The notes under the pieces: generated by a model
What the model was told of the DNA's origin: nothing
Seen by the model: only the letters and a program-made list of their open reading frames with translations
Database searches by the model: none
Shown: positions 53,071 through 61,925 of the stretch, piece by piece
Layout: every line of letters begins with the position of its first letter
Numbering within the stretch: position 1 is the stretch's first letter
Assembly (NCBI GenBank): GCA_016490735.1
Contig: JAEMWC010000620.1
Location: 340,001-404,000, forward strand
DNA length: 64,000 nucleotides
Source: Pachyseris speciosa
Lineage: Eukaryota > Cnidaria > Anthozoa > Scleractinia > Pachyseridae
Direction of reading: 5' to 3'
Position numbers and translations under genes: made by a program

Positions 53071-55317
53071 ATGCTTATCTTACGGACAATGACCACTATC
53101 CGCAAGATCCTGTACCAAGAAGTAATGACTGGCCATATCAGGACTATATCGAAACTGGTTTATAAGATGTTTGATGTTGAAGAGCACATTAAGAACATAT
53201 CATCCTACCAGCTCTCGCTTTTTCAAAAGCTGGTATAGTGTCAAGGATTAAATTTCTCAACTCCCCAAGCTGTATCAGCCATGGATGTTAAAGCAAGTTT
53301 TGAGAAAGCATACTGGAAGCTAGATCCTGCTCTACCGGATGAAAAGTAAGAGCTAGCTGCTGCAACGTTCCGCAGGATTGCCTTGAATGACATCGAAAGG
53401 AAAAGTCCACGACCACCCAAGTCACTTGTAAAAGCCGTCAACGAACTAAAACGACGCGATGACATTGTAATCACAAAACCTGACAAAGGCTCGGGCGTGG
53501 TCGTCATGGATAGGACTGAGTATATTCGTCTTCTCTCCGAGGCATCTATCGCAGACACATCCAAATTTATCCCTGTCAGTAATGAGAGACCAAACACAAA
53601 AGGCCGACCACCTAAACACTACCATCCTCTACTACAGAAAGAAAAACATATCGAGTCGGTTGTACGCAGAATTCTACCAAAGCTAGTTGCTGATAAAGTT
53701 TGCTCGAAAAGATCTCGACTTGCTCACCTGTATGGTCTCCCTAAGACTCACAAACCACAACTTGCAATGACACCCATCCTTTCAGCTCAAGGTACGTACA
53801 ACTATGCATTGGCTAAGTGGCTTGACGATAAACTCGAACCATTATCACTCAATCACTACACGATCTCCGACATCTTCTCCTTTTCCGAGGATCTAAGGAA
53901 CAGATATCTTAACGAAAGTGACATCCTAGTATCTTATGATGTATCCTCCTTATTCACTAATGTTCCACTTGACGAAACGATCCATATCCTAGTTGATAAA
54001 GCATTTACGAACAATTGGTTCCATGTTACACACAAACTGAATATCAGCAAGTTCGATCTGGTTGAATTATTGCAAGTGGCAACAAGAAATCAGTTGTTTC
54101 AGTTTGATGGAAGGCTCTACGAACAGGTTGATGGTGTTGCAATGGGTTCACCCTTAGGCCCCATTGTAGCCAACGCCTTCCTATGCTCTATTGAAGAACA
54201 CCTCGAGCGTGAGAACAAGTTACCATCATTTTATAGGAGATATGTCGATGACACACTATCGTCTGTGTCAGACATTCAAAGTGCAACGACCTTCGTGGAA
54301 ACTTTGAATGAGTGTCATCCATCTATCCACTTTACGATGGAGATAGCCGACAACAACAAGTTACCATAGACCGATATCACATTTCTGACGAACAATAAAT
54401 TTTGCCCGTCCAGACTCGTCATCAGGATGATTTCTAGCTCCCACTGGATTAAGATCCTTTGTGTTTGCTCGTTTTGTGGACGAGGCTGGACGGGCAAATC
54501 TATTGTTCACAACAAGCGTGATATTAGTCTATTCCTTGGCATGATGATAGAAAAGAAAGGCTGTGAACTGGTGACCAGTGTATACCGAAAACCAACGAAC
54601 AATGTTCTCCTTTTACATTTTCAGAGCCACGTGGACATGCGCTACAAGAAATCATTGATTAAAACCATGTTACACCGGGCCTACCGCCTTTCATCTTCGT
54701 GGGAATCGGTCGTAAAAGAGTGCGACTATCTTCAGGGGATGTTTTTTAAGCTGGGATACCCGGATAGAATGGTTGATGCCACCGTTACCTCGTTTCTGAA
54801 TTCAGTTTTTTTGACGGAAAATGATCAAGCTGAGAAGAACAACGCCATGTCAGAGGGAAACATCGTTCGAGTCATACTACCTTTCAAAGATCAGAGGTCT
54901 GCGGACTTCGTTCGGAAACAGCTTAAAGATCTTGGCAACAACATCGGCAACCCAATACAAACGGTATTCACGAGTCCAAAAATCGGCGAGCAACTTAAAA
55001 TTCAGGAGAAGAAACCACCGGTCGTCAGCCGAAAATGTGTTGTATATCAATTTAAATGTGATCTGTGTGATACAGATTATATCGGCTACACTACTCGTCA
55101 TCTCCATCAGCGAATTGAAGAACACAGAGCCTCAGCTGTCGGTGCACTGAAAGGTTGCCACGGAATTTCAAATCCCGAGTTTTTAAAACAGTTCTCCGTT
55201 TCGAAGAAATGTCAGGGAGAGCTTGACTGTCTAATCCGCGAAATGGTTTTCATCCGTGAGAAGAAACCGAAGTTGAACACACAATCAGACTCAATTCGCG
55301 CGAAAGTATTTGTTTAG
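53071..55317 (+). pseudogene. Penelope-type RT with GIY-YIG endonuclease
   Basis: From ATG 53071 one frame runs to TAG 55315-55317, interrupted only by TAG 53236, TAA 53347 and TAG 54367. Motifs in order: VITKPDKGSGVVVMDR, YGLPKTHK, VSYDVSSLFTNVPL (RT motif A), AMGSPLGPIVAN (motif B), YRRYVDDTL (motif C, intact), VYRKPTN, then a CxxC site (QFKCDLC) and DTDYIGYTTRHLHQRIEEH with the nuclease signature. The product would nick target DNA and copy RNA. A 119-bp hairpin insert at 54390-54508 keeps the frame open. Total about 750 codons, normal size; only three nonsense changes, so decay is recent. Confidence 0.88.
54390..54508. mobile_element. 119-bp hairpin insert within the RT gene
   Basis: GAACAATAAATTTTGCCCGT.. 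at the left and its inverted match ending GGCAAATCTATTGTTC at the right form 30-base arms with three or four differences. Flanking codons (DITFL before, LFLGM after) suggest that it splits a short conserved stretch. No clear target duplication was found. Confidence 0.65.
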
Positions 55318-55388
55318 AACATTTCATCGCGTGCGCACTAATTCGTTGGCTGACGTTATAAACAAACACTTAATTTAAACCTGAAACG

Positions 55389-55463
55389 ACCGTTACATTT
55401 ATCACTTGAAAATGAAGTCAAGATGACTTCGAAACGTCGTGTAATATCGCTCATTTTTGTAAT
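55389..55463. repeat. Right inverted terminal arm of the Penelope-like element
   Basis: Reverse-complement copy of 52964-53038 with a single T/C difference. Confidence 0.85.
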
Positions 55464-55499
55464 CAAATGTATTTCAAAATGTTTTCTGCTAATATTGAC

Positions 55500-56296
55500 A
55501 TATATAACCAAAAAAATCAAGAATCGTGGTACACCCAGCACCTATGAAAACGATGCTGCGGTCAATGTGGGTTTTTTCAACACCTAACTGAATTCATCCA
55601 ATACCAATCTTACAACACAAATTACAACAGCGTACAAACAATATGTAGATGTATCCCACTTGACTCCATCGGGACAGCAGAGGGACACATTCCGCTACCT
55701 GATGATAGATGTGGACGAATCCTTGAGTTAAAAAAATATTAATGTATCGGGGATCGTTGATTGCAGTCGCTCACCCCACCAGATCAATGAAAAGGCCTAG
55801 GAGTTTACAATGACAAAGGATGATGGACCCAACTACAAGTCGAGGATCGGTTTCAACCTACATCCACTGCATGTGGGGCCTGAGATGGTGAATGTCAGCG
55901 TAACAGCCAATGCGAAAACCACTTCGATCAACAGTTAGACAACCAAAACGTATGGGGAAACCGATGCAGCAGCCGGCTACACAAAAAACACTGATTCAAT
56001 TCCATCGGTGGAACAGCTCGCCACCACAGTATATTAACCTTGATCTGCACGGATCACCGCCCAGTCACGGTGGTATGGTAACAGGCCGGATGGTGGTTTA
56101 CGGCGTGAAGAATTACGTATCAACACACGATCCCAGTGTCTACTACAGCGCCTTTGTTGTTGAAAACGAGAAAAGGGCTATGGAAACGGATATCGATATG
56201 AATGGTCACCGACTCGAAAATTCAATTCATTACCTTCACGGCATTTTGAAACGAATGATGGTAAACGGTTTTACAATAAATGGCTGTAATAACTGA
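55500..56296 (+). pseudogene. Polinton fibre-like protein, 3' part
   Basis: The frame gives KIKNRGTPSTYENDAAVNVG, then TTQITTAYKQYVDVSHLTPS, RDTFRYLMIDVDESLS, CSRSPHQINEKA and FNLHPLHVGPEMVNVSV, with stops where relatives have sense codons. It is followed by the open segment 55910-56296 (MVTGRMVVYGVKNYV, AMETDIDMNGHRLENSI) ending GFTINGCNN. The DMNGHRLEN-type repeat and the long beta-rich tail fit a virion fibre. One gene is likely, joined to 52480-52960 before the Penelope-like insertion. Confidence 0.5.
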
Positions 56297-56319
56297 TAAT
56301 TCCAAATAATAGCCAAAAA

Positions 56320-56553
56320 ATGACAATAAAAGCTATGTATTTCGACCTAAAATCACCCTACCATCCTTTATCGTTAAAACTAAAGCATGGTTTTATGTTA
56401 CAACAATTAGCAACTTACAGCTCAACTCAATCAACTCAGCTCGAGACGATAAATATTAACCTGTCATTAACACTCGGTGGTATGGCTGTGGAATTGGCTA
56501 CAGAGGTTAACAACGAAGAGATTTCACTATTCATTGAATACAGAGCACCATAA
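56320..56553 (+). CDS. Small Polinton ORF, intact
   Basis: 77 codons, uninterrupted (MTIKAMYFDLKSPYHPLSLK..LTLGGMAVELATEV..ISLFIEYRAP). Predicted beta-rich with no membrane segment. It follows the fibre-like gene on the same strand by 23 bp and precedes the hydrophobic late protein. It recurs with Polinton genes in cnidarians as far as I can recognise; the role is unknown, possibly a fibre partner. Confidence 0.5.
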   Translation: MTIKAMYFDLKSPYHPLSLKLKHGFMLQQLATYSSTQSTQLETININLSLTLGGMAVELATEVNNEEISLFIEYRAP

Positions 56554-56581
56554 ATTACTATAAATACATAATATAAAATGT

Positions 56582-57042
56582 AATGACTGAAACAGACATC
56601 TTCAATTTTCATCATATTGATAAGAGCATGAAGCCGGAAAAAGTATCTGAAATCAAAGCATTGAACAAATTTGATCATAAAAAGTTTGGTGTTGTCGAAA
56701 AGCTTTCAAATATTTCAAGCGATTAAACTTGGCTTTGAATGTATGTTCAACCGGACTGGTTGCTACTGGCACAATAGCTGGTGGAGTTACATTGAATCCT
56801 GCTGTTTTAGATACTATTTCAGGAGCTGGTTTATTGTTTAAAACATTTTGCGAAATTAAAAATTTCAAACATAAAATCGAAATGTCCAAATTCGCTTATA
56901 CAACCTACCAAAAAGTATTCGTTGGTTTATGCCCTTGTTTAAGAGGAAATCAATTTAACCATACACAATTTATATATGAAATGAGACTATTAGATGAAAT
57001 TATTATTGATCTTTGTTCTCTTGCTGATAAATTTGAAAAGTA
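56582..57042 (+). pseudogene. Hydrophobic Polinton late protein, longer copy
   Basis: It starts MTETDIFNFHHIDKSMK, shifts frame near 56700 (SEIKALNKFDHKKF before the shift), then is open from 56729 to 57042. It has a hydrophobic glycine-rich segment (GLVATGTIAGGVTLNPAVLD), a conserved IEMSKFAYTTYQKV helix and a C-terminal DEIIIDLCSLADKFEK. The hydrophobic stretch could act on membranes. It is convergent with the VLTF3-like gene across the hairpin at 57134, the same order as at 49880-50720. Confidence 0.5.
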
Positions 57043-57133
57043 ATACGACAAAAAGTTCACATCATTCGTGAAGATCGGCTAGATTAACGTGTGTCTTGTG
57101 GTTTGTAACTTCGTATTTTGATGACTCATTCAT

Positions 57134-57148
57134 AGGGAAAAAATCCCT
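57134..57148. terminator. Hairpin between convergent Polinton genes, copy 2
   Basis: AGGGAAAAAATCCCT, preceded by TGACTCATTCA as at the other copies. Its position between two converging gene ends fits a bidirectional transcription end. Confidence 0.55.
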
Positions 57149-57179
57149 TTGTATGACCTTTAGACATCATGCTTCATTT

Positions 57180-57690
57180 TAATCACACAATAGGTCACAA
57201 GTTGACAATTTTTTGATTATCATCTTTAATCAACCCGTAAGCCTGATTCCACCATTGATTATATTTCAGTGTTTTCTAAGACGTCGTTGTTTTCGTATTC
57301 TCATAAGGTAATCCTAGCATCTCAAATAATTTTCTCAATATATAGCTGATACTAATCATCCTTTTTCTGTTTTCGTTGACTTCCGGTGTCAATCAGTTCA
57401 AAGATATTATATATCCTTTGCCTATTTTTATAACAAATTTTAATACCATTGCTTTTCATTTATTCGATTCAAAATGTTCCCAATGTGGTATTTACGATGA
57501 TACACTGATTTTCTTCTGATTCTATACATATTCTGATAAAAATCGATATAACCAGGCACTAAATTATAAGAGTCTACCACACCCCAGTTTTGACATACAT
57601 TTGCTCCATAGGCATCGATTAATTATTTATTATCACAATATGTTTCATCCTTTTGTACATTCATATAATCTTCCAGTTGTTGATCACAAA
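57180..57690 (-). pseudogene. VLTF3-like late transcription factor, Polinton copy 2
   Basis: Nucleotide sequence parallels 50205-50720 throughout, including AATCAACCCGTAAGCCTGATTCC at the 3' end and the zinc-ribbon region at about 57690-57590. Frames are broken near 57300, 57380 and 57440, more heavily than in copy 1, and one segment near 57290 is rearranged. Confidence 0.55.
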
Positions 57691-57699
57691 ATGGACATA

Positions 57700-58149
57700 A
57701 TAATTCCTGCATGTCCAACTCATTCTGGCAAGATTTCCGCACAGCCCCATACATTAATTATGCAATCAATCTTTGTTCCAAGAAAACAATAGCGGTAACA
57801 ATGGTAAGCCTTTGGGACTTTTGCTCTTTGTTTCTGAAGTTCTTTATTTTTTTCCTTTTTTTTCTAAGCCTTTTTGGAAACAGGTAACTTTTGGCGCGTT
57901 TTTCCTTCCAAAGCCCTATTTTCAATTACATCTTGCTAGGTTTTTTCCCGGAGTTTTAAAGTAATTCAGTTTTTGCTGTGCATTCGTAGGTAATTCAAAT
58001 TAATTTTAGCGGCAGGGTTAGCGGTTAAATCGCTGTATGGCTATCGACAATCAGTTGTAATTACAGACAAAATGTTTGAAAATAAAATAATTTTCTTACC
58101 TGGTGTAGCTCGTTCTTTTCTATCCTTGTCGAAATTTTGCTGGAGCTCA
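57700..58149. other. Gene-free spacer right of the Polinton block
   Basis: T-rich sequence with no recognisable gene; the Polinton terminus is expected here but no inverted repeat was identified. Confidence 0.35.
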
Positions 58150-58830
58150 TGACTTTTGAGGAAAATGTAAAATCTTGCGCGCATCACGAAGAGCAGATCA
58201 CGAAGGGAGCATAGACTGTTTACTGGTGCGTTTGGAACCCTCTTCCTCGCCTTCGCGGACTTCGCAGAGGTCAGCGATATGCATGAGAATTTTTTCAAAG
58301 TGTTCTTTGCCGTAGTGCTGACGCCACATGTATTCCTGTTGGTCGCCCAGGAAAAGTCTTTTGGATGTTCCTGTTCAGAATAAACCTCGCTTTACTCCCC
58401 ACCATATAAATTCAATGCCCCGTGTATGGGCACCAGTGTTTGGTTCTTAGAAGTTTAGTCGGTGGTTGGCATGGCTTGTTTTTTTCAAGCGAGGTTTCGT
58501 ACACTCTTGAGTTGTGGTAAATTTGAGCGCCCAAGTGTATGTTGGGGCCAATACTTTTTTATGAAAAGCTTGCTGCCATTAAACCATGATATATGGCGCA
58601 GTGATGCCATTCCATCGCAACCACTCTTCGAGCATCGCCACTCATACCCTTCTTGCGTCGAAGCTCTTGTCAAGCTGAATGCGTTGCTGCACCCAGGTTG
58701 AGAACGTTTTATCGCATCGAGAGCAGGTTTTATTCCTTGCACCAGTCTATGAGTCCGTCGTGATCCTGAAGGATCTTCGTGAGAGCGATCAAGTCCATTT
58801 GGGCCATTTTCGCGCGACAAAACACGTCGT
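58150..58830 (-). pseudogene. ISXO2-like (IS1595-type) transposase relic
   Basis: On minus from about 58830, ALTKILQDHDGLIDWCKE is followed after shifts by EGYEWRCSKSGC and SWFNGSKLFIKKYW, like the N-terminal zinc-ribbon part of ISXO2-type transposases domesticated or spread in invertebrates. A further block near 58370-58240 reads LGDQQEYMWRQHYGKEHFEK and ILMHIADLCEV, like their C-terminal end. The gap between is too short to hold the catalytic core, so an internal deletion is likely. Multiple stops; no termini identified. Confidence 0.5.
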
Positions 58831-59029
58831 TTTGGTATACAGTAGAAGGGAAATAAATATTCCTAATTTTCTTTTTTATATATCTAAATGGACCAATCAA
58901 AGGGTAGTGGAAACGCATTCTTTTGTGCAAAGGAGGTCTGTCGTGCATTTCGTTTGTGTATATTGTTATGAAGATTTTTTTTAGATGGATAGGTAAGATA
59001 AAACTTAGTTATTGACGAGTACTTGCAAC

Positions 59030-59105
59030 TGGTTTGTGTAGCGCAGTGGTAAGGTAACGGACTGGTAACAGAAAGCCGAGTGTAGGAAGATGGATCAAAG
59101 CCCAG
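59030..59105 (+). repeat. Degraded tRNA-derived repeat
   Basis: TGTAGCGCAGTGGTAAGG resembles a D arm/A box and GGATCAAAGCCC a damaged B box, with ACTGGTAACA between them as in the other heads. It is too degraded to fold. Confidence 0.35.
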
Positions 59106-60522
59106 TAGAGCAGTCAAATAAATTAAAACAGATAGAGAAAAAAGGGGGGCCTTGGGACAGAAAAAATAGTGGAAAAATAGTGGGGAAAAGAGTCGGGGGA
59201 AAAGGAGGAATGTGGGACGGAAAAAGAGAGAGAAAGGACACGGTTAATTTAATCCTCTTTTATTGCTACAGCAAGTAATAATTAGCAATGTATATATGCA
59301 AAACCCTTGGGAATAAGTCATTGTCTTAAGAAACAATGAAGCGCATACTAGTCCAGCTGCTAACGACCAAAAAATGGTCGAATTGTTCTTTTTTTGATAA
59401 AAGCATGAAACTTTGCCAGATTACTAACATCCCTGTGACGAACATTTTCAGATATGGAGCAAGCCCAAATAAGTTACCGGACCTTCGTGCTGCGCATATC
59501 CCAAATCACAACTGCATGAAAACGAGACTCAAACAAAATAATCTGACAATTTCCCGTATTTTTTTTTCTGGCATCGCTTTGTGTTGGATAATAGGCCAAC
59601 AGGTTCCGTGTCACTAGGGGTGTTATGTGTAGTCATGTAGTATGTCACATGACCAGTCACATGACTAGTTATCTATGTTTTTTGAGGGAGAAAAGGTCAC
59701 TTCTCTGACTTCAAATTCTTTAATAAAATCCAAGGAAAAACTGACAACAATAATTTTGTAACTTTTCCTTGAATTTATTTGGAAAGAGCTTGGTATGACT
59801 TCCCCTTGTCCAAGGAATTTGATGTTTCCATAGTAACGGTATCTTCGCAGACGGTTTCTCAAAATTTCGAGTTTTTTTGCGTTGTTTATGATAATCTTTT
59901 CAGGGTTTTCTTCGTGCCACATTTTAAAATTACTTCAGCATTAAGTTAATGCTTTATACTAGTTTTGGACCAATTCTGACAAATACAAGACTGCGGGATG
60001 AAAATCTACCATTTACTCAAATGTATACGTAATTCCCATACAACTTTGACGACATGAACCATTTTTGCGGACCTTGAGAAGGCAGTTTTGGATGAACTAT
60101 TTGCTCTCCAAGTTCCAGTCTCGCAGTTTTACCGCTCTTGAAGTTATGAAGAGGAAGGTGAGTGGGAGTAGAATATTAATAGGCACCTCCAGGCTCAAAA
60201 ACTCATATTTAATTTCACAATTGTACATGTATATCATCAGTAAGAATCTTTTGTTGCAATGGCCTCACTGGCTAATAGAGACAAGCGGCCCGGACTGCAG
60301 GAATTAAAATGTTCAGCCAACAAGGTGACGCCGCTAACATAGGTTTGAATCAGACATCCCTTACAATCTCACAGCTGCTCGTATTCTTTTTTAGCGGAGC
60401 TCTGGCGGCCCGAAGGGCCGCCAAGCGGAGCACTTACCTATAGAAACCCATCAACTGCTTTTCTCATGGTAAAAACGGCTAGCGGTATTGCTCGTGGGCG
60501 CGTACGCACGGCGACGACGACG

Positions 60523-60555
<33 letters not shown>

Positions 60556-60619
60556 AATAATCAATACTTCAGCCCAACATGGCGGCGATACTCCACCTGA
60601 CCAGAGCCTGACCAGCTAG
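59106..60619. other. Gene-free interval
   Basis: A purine-rich stretch lies at 59120-59240, GTCACATGAC occurs twice near 59643-59665, GGCGGCCCGAAGGGCCGCC (8-bp stem, 3-base loop) lies near 60403-60425, and a TAA microsatellite near 60535-60565. I find no gene. Confidence 0.45.
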
Positions 60620-60900
60620 TTTTTTTTTTAATTTTTTAATATACAAACCTTTATTACAATATAACATTATATGTAGACATTACAGTAGAAAAGTTGCTTA
60701 CAAAAAAGTTAATTAATACAGCCATGGATCTTACAGCACTAACGCTACTTGTCTACTTGTCTAAAACATCTTTAATTAAATACATACAAAACAATACATG
60801 AATATGTACATACATAAAAACAGAAAGACAGGCCAGACATACCAATACGAAGAAAAAAAAGGAACTAAGAAGATTACACTGCTTTCTAGTTGATGATGGT
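60620..60900 (-). other. 3' UTR and poly(A) end of the L1/Tx1-like LINE
   Basis: Read on minus, AATAAAGGTTTGTATATT is followed by an A-rich tail ending near 60620. This gives a polyadenylation signal and a poly(A)-type end in the right orientation for the LINE ORF2 at 61895-64000. Confidence 0.55.
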
Positions 60901-60904
60901 GCGT

Positions 60905-61103
60905 GACATAGGAGGACGAAACTAAATGAAGAGTGTGAATGATATATGAAATGAATCATACTGATGAACTGCGGAAATGAAATCAAATGAAGAATGATCC
61001 TCGCAGTTGTGAACACAACTTATGCAATTGCGAAAAGAAGCCTGAAAAAAATTCAGGACTTCAACGGGGTTTGAACCCGTGACCTCGCGATTACCGGTGC
61101 GAT

Positions 61104-61144
<41 letters not shown>

Positions 61145-61307
61145 AGGTCAATTGTGGGTTCATATGTTCCCGTGAAAGGAATGAGTGTGAATGATATATG
61201 AAATGAATCATACTGATGGGCTTCAGGCTTCTTTTTGCAATTGCATAAGTTGTGTTCACAACTGCGAGGATCATTCTTCATTTGATTTCATTTCCGCAGT
61301 TCATCAG
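60905..61307 (-). mobile_element. tRNA-derived repeat with an inverted extra tail
   Basis: 60905-61200 holds, on minus, the same tail, leader, tRNA head, tail layout as 16685-16990, with the head at 61129-61057 (loop CCGGTAA). A further tail copy in plus orientation lies at 61207-61307 (CAGGCTTCTTTTTGCAATTG..TTTCCGCAGTTCATCAG). The two tails form an inverted repeat of about 100 bp. Confidence 0.75.
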
Positions 61308-61925
61308 TATGAAGGATGCAAACACTTTCCTTTCTTTTTATGAATTCACTGAACGATACAATATTAAAACAAACTTTCTCAGTTTCAATGGTTTGATTTC
61401 TTCTTTAAAAACTCTCAGGGAGAGATGTAAAGTTAGTATGCATATAAGGGACAGCAATTATCAAAGCTTCGTTGAAACTTTATTCAAGGCCAAAAAGCCT
61501 AATAGAATAGTATACAAAAAAATGATTACTGTGAAAAAACAACGCCCAGCTCAAAGTCAAGAAAAATGGGTGCTTGACTGCCATCTGAAAACTCGTGAAG
61601 ACGTTGATTGGAAATTTGTTTACCAAGCCCCATTCAAATACATTAAATTAACCAAATAAATCACCTTCCAGTTTAAACTTCTTCATCGAAGGTTAGCTAC
61701 AAATGATTTTCTTAAGAAAATAGGACTCAAGCAAAGCGATATTTGTACCTTTTGTAAACTTGAAATTGAGAGTCTAATTCATTTATTTTGGTCCTGCAGT
61801 GTAACCTCCTCTTTTTGGAGAGATCTTAAAGGCTGGATTACAGATAACCTTGACAACGCAACGATTTTAGAGAATATTAACCTTGACATCAGTATGATGT
61901 CTATCATTCTTAGGCCTCCTTGAGA
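61308..61925 (+). pseudogene. L1/Tx1-like LINE C-terminal (zf-RVT) segment, inverted
   Basis: An open plus frame (FLSFYEFTERYNIKTNFLSF..WVLDCHLKTREDVDWKFVY) passes a single TAA at 61657 and continues FQFKLLHRRLATNDFLKKIG, SDICTFCKLEIESLIHLFW, SCSVTSSFWRDL. This is the cysteine/histidine zf-RVT end of L1/Tx1-type ORF2. It stands head to head with the RT on the minus strand, so it has been inverted relative to the rest of the element. It joins the RT part directly at about 61890-61925 and the repeat tail at 61308. Confidence 0.75.

Larger units (their letters stand above)
52964..55463 (+). mobile_element. Penelope-like element with inverted termini
   Basis: A 2.5-kb unit whose single frame codes for a Penelope-type reverse transcriptase followed by a GIY-YIG nuclease. 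It is bounded by 75-bp arms (52964-53038 and 55389-55463) that match in inverted orientation with one mismatch. Penelope-like elements often carry such inverted or direct terminal copies. Sequences outside the arms read as fibre-like Polinton protein on both sides. Confidence 0.88.

Noticed and set aside
60753..61016. 87-codon minus ORF with hydrophobic segments
   Set aside because: It crosses the repeat tail and the LINE 3' UTR; the same first 20 codons appear at 61252 only because the tail is repeated.
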